The notes under the pieces were generated by a model. It ran no database searches and had not been told where the DNA came from. It was given only the letters and a program-made list of their open reading frames with translations. A stretch of 64,000 bases of DNA from Enterococcus sp. RIT-PI-f (GTDB taxonomy: Bacteria > Bacillota > Bacilli > Lactobacillales > Enterococcaceae): assembly GCF_001297065.1 (NCBI RefSeq), contig NZ_LHOX01000014.1:1-64000 (forward strand). Direction: 5' to 3'. A program made the position numbers and the translations under genes. Shown in pieces: positions 1-5,778 of this stretch (positions within the stretch are counted from its first letter, which is position 1; each line of letters begins with the position of its first letter).

Positions 1-33
1 AAAAAAAAAGAAAGAGCAAGTCGATTAAAAATC

Positions 34-75
34 ATAGAAAAAAGCCTAGCAATGAATACCAGGCTTTTTTTCTAT
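34..75. terminator. Bidirectional Rho-independent terminator
   Basis: Near-perfect inverted repeat with arms of about 14 bp around AAAAAAGCCT and AGGCTTTTTTT, with A- and T-runs on opposite sides so it can work in both directions. It overlaps the stop codon of the minus-strand regulator that ends at 72 and would end that transcript. Confidence 0.8.
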
Positions 76-1016
76 GGTTTTAAAATATAAACGGGTTGAA
101 TCTGGATGTTGTTTGGACGAGCACCATTTCTGTCAGATAGACGCTGGAAAGCACCATGTAAGCCTTCAACTAAATGACTGGATGGTAATAGTTTTTGCCA
201 ATCCGTAACGATTTTATTTAATTTATTTAATTGCCTCTGTTTTTCATTAGGTTGATCATCCATGTAAATATTTAATACGTTTGTCAGGTATTGTGCCCAC
301 ATTTTTAGTTCGATTGAGTCCACATGATCTGCAACGAAAGCTAACTTATCCAATACGATTTTAGATTCATCAAAGTATCCTAAGTCCATCAAGCAGTCAG
401 ATAGGTTCCCCAAGCAGATGGGATAATATTTTTTGTAAAAATGGTTGAAAGAATTCATAACATTGAAATCCACTGTAAGTAATTTCTGACTAATTATTTG
501 TAGCTGATCAGTAGATAATAGGGTCATAAAGTCTGCGAAAAATTGAAGATCATAAGAAGTCAGATACGTGGTTACTAAAATTTGATTCATTAGTGCCTGA
601 ACTTCAGTGATATCAATTTTAGGGATTTGAGTAGTGTCATTTGAAAAATATTTCTCAAGCAGCATTCTCAAACGGATCATTGTTAAATTATTGTTTTCGT
701 TCTCTAAAAGGTCATTGTAGAGCAAAATAGCTTCTTGTACATCATGAGAATCTGTCACAATGTTGTATCGTTTGAACAGATATTTGTTTTCGTAATTCTC
801 GCTCTGATAGTAAAGATCCAAAATATCTTCGATTCGTGCGTTCAATCTTTTGGTTAACGGAACCAAGTAAAACATAGGAATTTCTTTTTTTCCTTGTTTT
901 AAACGTGTGTAAACACTCTCACTTAGAATACCAGCGACCAAATCTTTCTGAGACAGCTTTCTTTTTTTCCTTATATTTTCAATTATCTGTATTAAAATGA
1001 TAGAATTCTCATGCAC
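72..1016 (-). CDS. PrgX/Rgg-like (RRNPP-type) transcriptional regulator
   Basis: A 314-residue protein with an N-terminal XRE helix-turn-helix (about residues 8-65, including KRKLSQKDL and ESVYTRLKQGKKEI) followed by an all-helical C-terminal region of about 240 residues. This is the size and layout of peptide-sensing regulators such as enterococcal PrgX (about 317 residues) and streptococcal Rgg. The start is a GTG at 1014-1016, with GGAGG about 10 nt upstream on the minus strand. The gene is divergent from a 26-codon peptide gene at 1146, the same geometry as prgX/prgQ. It probably binds the dyads in the intergenic region and responds to a short peptide. The HTH is clear; the peptide-sensing role is inferred from length and context. 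Confidence 0.72.
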   Translation of the reverse strand: MHENSIILIQIIENIRKKRKLSQKDLVAGILSESVYTRLKQGKKEIPMFYLVPLTKRLNARIEDILDLYYQSENYENKYLFKRYNIVTDSHDVQEAILLYNDLLENENNNLTMIRLRMLLEKYFSNDTTQIPKIDITEVQALMNQILVTTYLTSYDLQFFADFMTLLSTDQLQIISQKLLTVDFNVMNSFNHFYKKYYPICLGNLSDCLMDLGYFDESKIVLDKLAFVADHVDSIELKMWAQYLTNVLNIYMDDQPNEKQRQLNKLNKIVTDWQKLLPSSHLVEGLHGAFQRLSDRNGARPNNIQIQPVYILKP

Positions 1017-1038
1017 AGCTCATCAAACCTCCAGAAGA

Positions 1039-1058
1039 AATTGCTAAATTCGGCAATT
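1039..1058. promoter_or_regulatory. Inverted repeat upstream of the PrgX-like gene
   Basis: AATTGC at 1039-1044 and GCAATT at 1053-1058 form a dyad with an 8-bp spacer, just upstream of the ribosome site of the minus-strand regulator. It is a possible autoregulatory operator or a small leader hairpin. Confidence 0.35.
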
Positions 1059-1070
1059 CTTATTTTTTTG

Positions 1071-1122
1071 TTGTAAATATTTTACAGGGTGGTACTATTT
1101 GTCTTGTGAAATATTTGCACAA
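1071..1122 (+). promoter_or_regulatory. Promoter and two dyad operators of the peptide gene
   Basis: TTGTAA (1071-1076) and TACTAT (1093-1098) with a 16-bp spacer form a plausible sigma-A promoter facing the peptide gene. The -35 region lies inside a perfect dyad, TGTAAAtatTTTACA (1072-1086). A second dyad, TTGTG-N9-CACAA (1104-1122), lies just downstream of the -10 box. Two dyads over and behind a promoter, next to an HTH regulator, suggest operators. Binding is inferred. Confidence 0.5.
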
Positions 1123-1145
1123 TAAAATTATCGGAGGAAATCAGC

Positions 1146-1226
1146 ATGAGTTTAGACTTAATCTTATTTTTGTTAACTGGTTCTACTAGTGTTCAAACAC
1201 AAGATGTTCAAATTGGTACACGCTAA
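1146..1226 (+). CDS. 26-residue hydrophobic peptide, candidate signalling peptide precursor
   Basis: ATG at 1146 has an excellent ribosome site (CGGAGGAAA, 6-7 nt upstream) and is followed by 26 sense codons. The product begins MSLDLILFLLTG and has a polar C-terminal half ending in DVQIGTR. The Leu/Ile/Phe-rich core recalls enterococcal pheromone and inhibitor peptides, and the gene is divergent from the PrgX-like regulator. Unlike prgQ-type precursors, the hydrophobic stretch is near the N-terminus rather than at the very end, so the active segment cannot be read directly. It might instead be a leader peptide. Confidence 0.55.
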   Translation: MSLDLILFLLTGSTSVQTQDVQIGTR

Positions 1227-1343
1227 TCGCAGCACATTAGTCAATTTTCGTTTATATTAATTGAGTGACTTTGTATATTACTAAATTAAATTGATATGCC
1301 GGCTATTATTTTTTATGAGAAATTGCGAAGTCGCTTATAATAT

Positions 1344-1368
1344 AAAAAAAGCTAGTATAAACTAGCTT
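1344..1368 (-). terminator. Terminator of the minus-strand XRE gene
   Basis: On the minus strand, AAAGCTAGT-ttat-ACTAGCTTT is followed by a T-run. It starts inside the last codons of the XRE regulator gene. Confidence 0.7.
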
Positions 1369-1631
1369 TCTGGGGGATAACGATTAAATGGTGGCAAGTT
1401 ATCAACTGTTCTAAATAAATCTTCTAAGGATATTTCTAAAACTTCAAAAATAATTAAATAGGTTTCCAACTTGGGGCTATCAATTTTGTTGTTTTCAAGC
1501 CTTGATAAATGGCTGTATCCTATATTTGTTAAAGATGATAAAGTGCGCAATGAATAGCCATGCTTTATCCGTTGATGTTTAATTTGTAAACTAAGTAAAT
1601 TTTTGATTTGATGAAATTCGCTTTTATCCAT
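1362..1631 (-). CDS. Small XRE-family HTH regulator
   Basis: An 89-residue single-domain Cro/CI-type protein. The helix-turn-helix is seen around SLRTLSSLTNIGYSHLSRLEN (about residues 26-46), followed by helices typical of the fold. I placed the start at MDKSEF (1631) because AAAGGATT lies about 8 nt upstream; a longer frame to 1673 lacks a good site. It stands alone between the peptide gene and the transfer region, facing away from the latter. A palindrome at 1680-1695 just upstream of its start is a candidate operator, so autoregulation is likely. Its targets cannot be seen. Confidence 0.7.
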   Translation of the reverse strand: MDKSEFHQIKNLLSLQIKHQRIKHGYSLRTLSSLTNIGYSHLSRLENNKIDSPKLETYLIIFEVLEISLEDLFRTVDNLPPFNRYPPES

Positions 1632-1679
1632 ATAATGTAATCCTTTTAGATAAAAAATACCATTAAAACACAAAAAAAA

Positions 1680-1695
1680 TTGCTCTACAGAGCAA
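1680..1695. promoter_or_regulatory. Palindrome upstream of the XRE gene
   Basis: TTGCTCT-AC-AGAGCAA is a perfect 7-bp dyad in the upstream region of the minus-strand XRE gene. It is a likely operator, although a small hairpin in the leader is also possible. Confidence 0.4.
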
Positions 1696-1876
1696 CATAG
1701 TGTATAATTTTAGTATGATAGTTCCTATAAAAATTATTGGAGATTAATCTTACATTTAACCTTCAATGTTCTTTTTTAATAAATTAGTTGCTTAAAATTT
1801 TTAACTATGCTATGTTTTACACATAAAAAAATATAAACAAATTTTTGTTTGACGTATTCGTTACAAAGCCAAACAA

Positions 1877-1991
1877 AAAGGAGCCCCCGAAGTAAATCTC
1901 GTCACTGCAGAGCGCCAACTCATGCAGGAGTCATTGATCAACCTCGGTTTCCAATCAAGTGTCGCAACACCTGAACGGATTGAGCTCCTTT
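1877..1991. other. Gene-free segment closed by an inverted repeat
   Basis: In the 635-bp gap between the XRE gene (1631) and the next gene (2267), AAAGGAGC (1877-1884) pairs perfectly with GCTCCTTT (1984-1991), closing a GC-richer segment. On the plus strand a frame without an upstream start codon is open through it, so it may be a gene remnant, and a further small hairpin (GTCGTAGGTTATCTACAACG) follows. I see neither a convincing start codon nor a known RNA family. The rest of the gap holds AT-rich sequence and the attenuator at 2184. Confidence 0.3.
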
Positions 1992-2183
1992 GCGTCGTAG
2001 GTTATCTACAACGATGTAATTATAACAGATAATGTTTGTTGAGAGAAACGGTTTAGTAAGTGTATTATTGAAAAATATACTTTTGCTTTACCGTGACTTC
2101 AACAGACATAGATACATGTAGGATGAGTTATTTCATCGTCTTCATAGGCTTCTGTTATATTCGTTTGAGATCCCGCGATTCTT

Positions 2184-2226
2184 AGGAGGTAAATTCATGT
2201 TCTCGTGAATTTACCTCCTTTTTGTT
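2184..2226 (+). promoter_or_regulatory. Attenuator-like hairpin with an embedded three-codon reading frame
   Basis: AGGAGGTAAATTCA (2184-2197) and TGAATTTACCTCCT (2206-2219) form a perfect 14-bp stem followed by T-rich sequence, so it can terminate transcription just before the first rightward gene. The left arm contains an ideal ribosome site, and ATG TTC TCG TGA (2197-2208) fills the loop region. A ribosome on this site would melt the stem, suggesting a translation-controlled switch. A possible -10 box (TATATT, 2156-2161) lies upstream. Confidence 0.55.
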
Positions 2227-2266
2227 TGTTTTTTTATGAATATGAATCAAGAAATGGGGAAAGAAA

Positions 2267-2668
2267 ATGACAAAAGGGTTAGCAGTATACGTTAAAGATC
2301 TAGCAAGAATTAAAACAACGGTTCAACTATTTAACACGCAGCATTGGATGATCGAAGGCGAAAACGCCTATCGCTATACAACTCTTTTTGAAAAAGGGAA
2401 GCCAAAAAAAATATTTTTCGGGGCTGCCAAAACGGAAACGATCTTTCCCCAAATAAAACTTCTTTTTGATCAAAAGGAAAGAGTCATTGCTCAACGATTA
2501 AATTCAAATGGTCGTCTGATAACGACACGGGAAAACAAATATTTCAAAGTCCGGAACCATCGAGCGGAACGAGCGTTAGAAGTGTATGCCTTGATCACTG
2601 CGATAGAAGAAAAGGAATACGAGGAAATGATTCAAAATTATTGGTACCAGGAACGCAAAAGAGCGTAA
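2267..2668 (+). CDS. Hypothetical protein, first gene of the rightward region
   Basis: A 133-residue basic soluble protein (MTKGLAVYVKDLARIK...), with no signal peptide, membrane segment or motif I recognise. The first half looks like alternating strands and the C-terminus is helical and acidic, then basic (NYWYQERKRA). It starts at an ATG about 9 nt after GGGGAAAG, directly downstream of the attenuator hairpin, so its transcription probably depends on read-through there. Position suggests an early or regulatory transfer function. Confidence 0.55.
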   Translation: MTKGLAVYVKDLARIKTTVQLFNTQHWMIEGENAYRYTTLFEKGKPKKIFFGAAKTETIFPQIKLLFDQKERVIAQRLNSNGRLITTRENKYFKVRNHRAERALEVYALITAIEEKEYEEMIQNYWYQERKRA

Positions 2669-2685
2669 CTGCTTTTTGAACATTT

Positions 2686-3002
2686 AATTAAACATCTTTT
2701 GTTTGCTAGTTTCTAGCAAAATCTTGATATGAGTTGATAACGAACGAGTATCGAGAACCAATTGAATAAATGAATGTGGGTATTAGAACGCCCCTCTAAA
2801 CTAAACAGCATGGCTACTAAGGGGTTTAGAGTAACCAGGAATATAATGAACTGGTGAGCCAAAAACATTGAAGGATTTGCCAAGACCGCACGTGTGCGAG
2901 CGAATATCCGGCCTTCATAGGAGTTAGATTTCTCCGGTTGTAAAAATCTGCGACTTTTATTTTGTTCTATTTTCGAATCTGGTAAACAAAAGATGTTTAA
3001 TT
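2686..3002. ncRNA. Candidate structured RNA closed by 19-bp inverted arms
   Basis: The arms at 2686-2704 (AATTAAACATCTTTTGTTT) and 2984-3002 are perfectly complementary over 19 bp, and inner pairing can continue for five more pairs including G-U wobbles. The interior is non-coding on the plus strand and holds several nested helices: GCTAGtttCTAGC (2705-2717), CTCTAAAC with GTTTAGAG around 2795-2835, CGCACgtGTGCG near 2889, GAAGGAT with ATCCGGCCTTC, and AGATTT with AAATCT near 2930-2950. This looks like a folded RNA of about 320 nt. A small transposable element is the alternative, but I see no target duplication. Confidence 0.45.
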
Positions 3003-3037
3003 GGTTAACACTAAAATTTAAAAAGGGAGTTGAAGTT

Positions 3038-3196
3038 ATGACGAAGACAAATAGGTTATTGGCAGTTGTAAAGTTTTTCTTGAAGATGATGTTTAAAGTT
3101 AGTATGGGATTGCTGAAGGTTGCGGTATTTATCTTCATTTTCACTTTCACGTTCGCTGCGATCAATGCTACTTCAACACCTTTTTCTAACCGTTGA
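3038..3196 (+). CDS. Small single-span membrane protein
   Basis: A 52-residue peptide with a basic amphipathic N-terminus and one strongly hydrophobic span (VAVFIFIFTFTFAAINA), starting at ATG 3038 with GGGAG 8 nt upstream. It lies right after the structured element. Function unknown. Confidence 0.5.
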   Translation: MTKTNRLLAVVKFFLKMMFKVSMGLLKVAVFIFIFTFTFAAINATSTPFSNR

Positions 3197-3223
3197 TTGT
3201 ATAAGATTTATAGGGGGATGGAC

Positions 3224-3415
3224 ATGAGAAACAACAATATAAAAAAAATGAAGAAAAATAATCCTAACCTATTCAAAGAATCATGGGTAAGAAAGCAAGT
3301 ACGTTTAGCACAGGAAGAACAAGAAAGACTTGATAAAGCGGTTGTTAAAAGAGATCATCCAGTTTGGCGTAACGGAGAACTGATCAAGTGGCAAGACGGT
3401 GAAGTCATTAATTGA
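3224..3415 (+). CDS. Small basic hypothetical protein
   Basis: 63 residues, Lys/Arg-rich N-terminal half (MRNNNIKKMKKNN), a charged helix (VRLAQEEQERLDKAVVKR) and a Trp-containing tail. I chose ATG 3224 because GGGGG lies 6-7 nt upstream; an ATG at 3218 abuts the site. It is the first of a run of short, closely spaced genes each with its own ribosome site. Confidence 0.5.
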   Translation: MRNNNIKKMKKNNPNLFKESWVRKQVRLAQEEQERLDKAVVKRDHPVWRNGELIKWQDGEVIN

Positions 3416-3443
3416 CAGAGATACACAACTAAGGAGGTTCAAA

Positions 3444-3746
3444 ATGCTTCTAAAAAATATTGACCAGTACTTATCAAAAGAAAATCAAGAGTACCTACTC
3501 AAAAATTGTTACTATGATCATTCTTTCAAGAAACACACTCTACAGGAAATTGAAAGAATGATTCGTCGAATCAGTGCACAGTTGATGGATCTGAACGAGG
3601 ATAGGATATTAATAAGGGCTGAATTGTCAATCAAAATAGATAATTTGAAGGACTTGAGACACAAAATTCTTGTTGACAGTTACAATGAGAAATTAGCCAA
3701 ATTATCGCCAGATCAACGTGCATTAGATGATTGGGATCGGTTTTGA
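3444..3746 (+). CDS. Hypothetical helical protein
   Basis: 100 residues starting at ATG 3444 after AAGGAGG. Predominantly helical and charged, with no Cys-rich or membrane region. No family recognised. It is spaced 28 nt from the preceding gene and 38 nt from the next, as in an operon. Confidence 0.55.
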   Translation: MLLKNIDQYLSKENQEYLLKNCYYDHSFKKHTLQEIERMIRRISAQLMDLNEDRILIRAELSIKIDNLKDLRHKILVDSYNEKLAKLSPDQRALDDWDRF

Positions 3747-3784
3747 CCTTGTCTGAAGAAATAGCGGAAAAGGAGAAATTTACA

Positions 3785-4009
3785 ATGGCTAGAAAAAGTC
3801 AGTATGAATTAGGATTAAATGCTGGATTTATTTCATGTGCAAACGCAGCGTTGCATTTCATGGCTTCGGAAAATAAACATGCAGTTGCAGAGCTAGCAAG
3901 AACATTAGGGGTAACTCATTCAGAAATGGTCGATGTGGAAGGTAGCGAGGATATTGAGTTTGAAGAATACATTTCTAAAAACGATAAAAACGAAAAGTAT
4001 TGGAGTTAG
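3785..4009 (+). CDS. Hypothetical protein
   Basis: 74 residues from ATG 3785 (AAAAGGAG, 9 nt upstream). It has a short helical region (ANAALHFMASENKHAVAELARTLGV) and an acidic C-terminus. The middle resembles a small helix-turn-helix-like segment but is too short to assign. Confidence 0.5.
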   Translation: MARKSQYELGLNAGFISCANAALHFMASENKHAVAELARTLGVTHSEMVDVEGSEDIEFEEYISKNDKNEKYWS

Positions 4010-4044
4010 TAATTGACAGATTTTAAGGAATAGGAGGCAGATTG

Positions 4045-4170
4045 ATGATCCGATATTACTGGATACGTCTTAGAATGAAATATCATTACTACGTTACCAA
4101 AGATATGTCGAAATATGATGTTCTTTGGGAAAAGAAAAGTAAGTTAAAATATTATTCCAATAGAAAGTAG
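4045..4170 (+). CDS. Very small basic, Tyr-rich protein
   Basis: 41 residues from ATG 4045, with AGGAGG 7 nt upstream. The product is rich in Tyr, Lys and Arg (MIRYYWIRLRMKYHYYV). The good ribosome site and operon-like spacing support a real gene; function unknown. Confidence 0.45.
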   Translation: MIRYYWIRLRMKYHYYVTKDMSKYDVLWEKKSKLKYYSNRK

Positions 4171-4180
4171 GGGACAAAAA

Positions 4181-4390
4181 GTGACTTTACCAATTAACGA
4201 TTGTCCACATTGTGGCTGTCCTATCTTCTATCGAAAGGATTATATGACTGGTCCCTCACATTATTACGCAAGTAATACGATAGATATAGAAAATGGTTCT
4301 ATGTATGACAGTTTAAAAACCACTTATGGAAAATGGTGGCATTGTGATGATTGCCATAAGAGGGTATTCAAAGACGAAGATGTTGAGTAA
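4181..4390 (+). CDS. Small zinc-ribbon-like protein
   Basis: 69 residues with two Cys pairs, CPHCGC near residue 8 and CDDCHK near residue 56, spaced as in a four-Cys zinc ribbon. The start is a GTG at 4181 with GGGGAC upstream. A DNA- or protein-binding accessory role is plausible but not shown. Confidence 0.6.
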   Translation: MTLPINDCPHCGCPIFYRKDYMTGPSHYYASNTIDIENGSMYDSLKTTYGKWWHCDDCHKRVFKDEDVE

Positions 4391-4431
4391 TTCCACTATC
4401 CACCAATATTACCAACTAGGAGGATAAGAAA

Positions 4432-4614
4432 ATGAAGAATGATCTAACCGGAGAAGAATGGATAGTTTTAGCAGACTATCTTGATAAGGAAGACAGAGTA
4501 TTTGATTTCTGGAAAAAAGATAAAACTTTAAGTAAGAATACTAAGCTTTTGAGATCAGCGCAAAGAAAGTTCTTTCAAACTGCTAGAGATATCAGAAAGG
4601 CTGACAAAGCATAA
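4432..4614 (+). CDS. Small charged hypothetical protein
   Basis: 60 residues from ATG 4432 (AGGAGGATAAGAAA before it), highly charged and helical, ending KAFQ-like basic sequence RKADKA. No family recognised. Confidence 0.5.
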   Translation: MKNDLTGEEWIVLADYLDKEDRVFDFWKKDKTLSKNTKLLRSAQRKFFQTARDIRKADKA

Positions 4615-4640
4615 ATTCACGAATCAAGGATGTGATTTAA

Positions 4641-4865
4641 GTGTCTACCTTACAAGACTTTAGAAATGAAGTGCAGGAAATTTTTTTTAGGGAAATGAAT
4701 TATATGAACAGGTCAGGAGATACCAGAAGTTGTAATGTTTTACAGCAGATAATGAACAAGCTTGATTATCAATATGGCACAGAGTATCAAAAGACCGCTT
4801 CGCAATTTCTCGAAGAAACACCTATTTCTACTAAACAGAAAAAAGGGCAACAGAGTTTGTTTTAA
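4641..4865 (+). CDS. Small hypothetical protein, last of the small-gene run
   Basis: 74 residues from GTG 4641 (AAGGATG upstream). Mostly helical, ending in KQKKGQQSLF, which resembles a clamp-binding QxxLF tail. That resemblance is only suggestive. A gap with hairpins follows before the adhesin operon. Confidence 0.5.
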   Translation: MSTLQDFRNEVQEIFFREMNYMNRSGDTRSCNVLQQIMNKLDYQYGTEYQKTASQFLEETPISTKQKKGQQSLF

Positions 4866-5028
4866 AGAAGATTGGTGTAGTTATTGCTGTTGATTGAAGA
4901 AGAGAAATAAAAAAAGGCCTTCTAGTTTCCGCTAGAAAGACCTAACTATTATGTCTTTTGCTATTATAAATAAAAACAGATTTATTGCAATTAAATTAGC
5001 TTACTATTTGTATATAAAAAATGTCGCT

Positions 5029-5060
5029 GCTTGAGAAAACTCTTTTCTCAAGCTTTTTTT
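5029..5060 (+). terminator. Strong Rho-independent terminator
   Basis: GCTTGAGAAAA (5029-5039) and TTTTCTCAAGC (5043-5053) form an 11-bp stem followed by seven T. It separates the small-gene run from the next operon. A second hairpin without a T-run (CTTCTAGtttccgCTAGAAAG) lies around 4918-4942. Confidence 0.8.
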
Positions 5061-5081
5061 GTTGATTTAAAGGAGGAAAAG

Positions 5082-5108
5082 ATGAGAAAAGTCTGTCGCA
5101 GTCCATAA
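5082..5108 (+). CDS. Possible eight-codon leader peptide
   Basis: ATG AGA AAA GTC TGT CGC AGT CCA TAA with AAGGAGGAAAAG directly upstream, located just after the terminator and before the gene at 5148. The ribosome site is excellent, but the frame is very short; it may be a leader for translation-coupled control or chance. Confidence 0.25.
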   Translation: MRKVCRSP

Positions 5109-5147
5109 ATGATGGGTTCAAAAAAGTTGAAGGGAGGGTAGAAACAG

Positions 5148-5576
5148 ATGGATGCTGAAAAGAAAACCTTGTATTTAACCGTAGGAAAGGAGGTTTCCCT
5201 AAGTTTTACAGGAAACGGTGAAGCATTACAGTATATTCGTTTAAGTGTGAATAAGCTGGCAGAAATTATTAATAATGGCTTGGTCGATCGTCAAAGTATT
5301 TTTGAGATCGATGAAGTATCACTGATCACAAAAAGTAATTATAAGACCGTTGTACAAGTGGTCGCTGGGAAACAAGTGTTACACGGGAATACGGATCACG
5401 TAGATGTTGTGATCGATAAAGATAAAACAAAACAAAAAGCCGCTGAAAAAGATATTTTTATCAACGGAGATTTTATTTTTATTGTGGATCAAACACAAAC
5501 CATAGAAAAAAATGATCTTCATACCTTGAATATCAAGAACGCTAAAACTTACCAAAATGAAGGAGGGCGAGTCTAG
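5148..5576 (+). CDS. Hypothetical soluble protein upstream of the large secreted protein
   Basis: 142 residues from ATG 5148 (GAAGGGAGGG upstream). Beta-rich sequence with no signal peptide or Cys; the C-terminus is charged. It lies 117 bp before the 1381-residue secreted protein and likely shares its transcript. No family recognised. Confidence 0.55.
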   Translation: MDAEKKTLYLTVGKEVSLSFTGNGEALQYIRLSVNKLAEIINNGLVDRQSIFEIDEVSLITKSNYKTVVQVVAGKQVLHGNTDHVDVVIDKDKTKQKAAEKDIFINGDFIFIVDQTQTIEKNDLHTLNIKNAKTYQNEGGRV

Positions 5577-5631
5577 AAAATGTCGGTAGTCAGTATAGAG
5601 GCACAATTTTTTAAAAGAAGGGAGAACGTAA

Positions 5632-5778
5632 ATGAAATCTAGAGCGCCGCCCAAAGATGAAGGTTATCAGAAAAAAAGAAAGGAACGATGTTATGAGTTT
5701 CTTAAAAAAAATAAGGTTCCCGCTTCTTTTTCTATTGCTGCTGTTTCTGTTTTCCTCCAAAATTTCGGCGGCTGCTGA
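5632..5778 (+). CDS. Possible small reading frame overlapping the adhesin start
   Basis: 48 codons from ATG 5632 (GGGAGAACGTAA before it), ending inside the signal-peptide region of the next gene in another frame. It could couple translation of the large gene, or be spurious. Confidence 0.25.
   Translation: MKSRAPPKDEGYQKKRKERCYEFLKKNKVPASFSIAAVSVFLQNFGGC

Noticed and set aside
2713-3165. A 150-codon minus-strand frame across the structured element
   Set aside because: It lies opposite the small membrane protein gene and the hairpin-rich region, has no ribosome site and a composition unlike real neighbours. Treated as chance.
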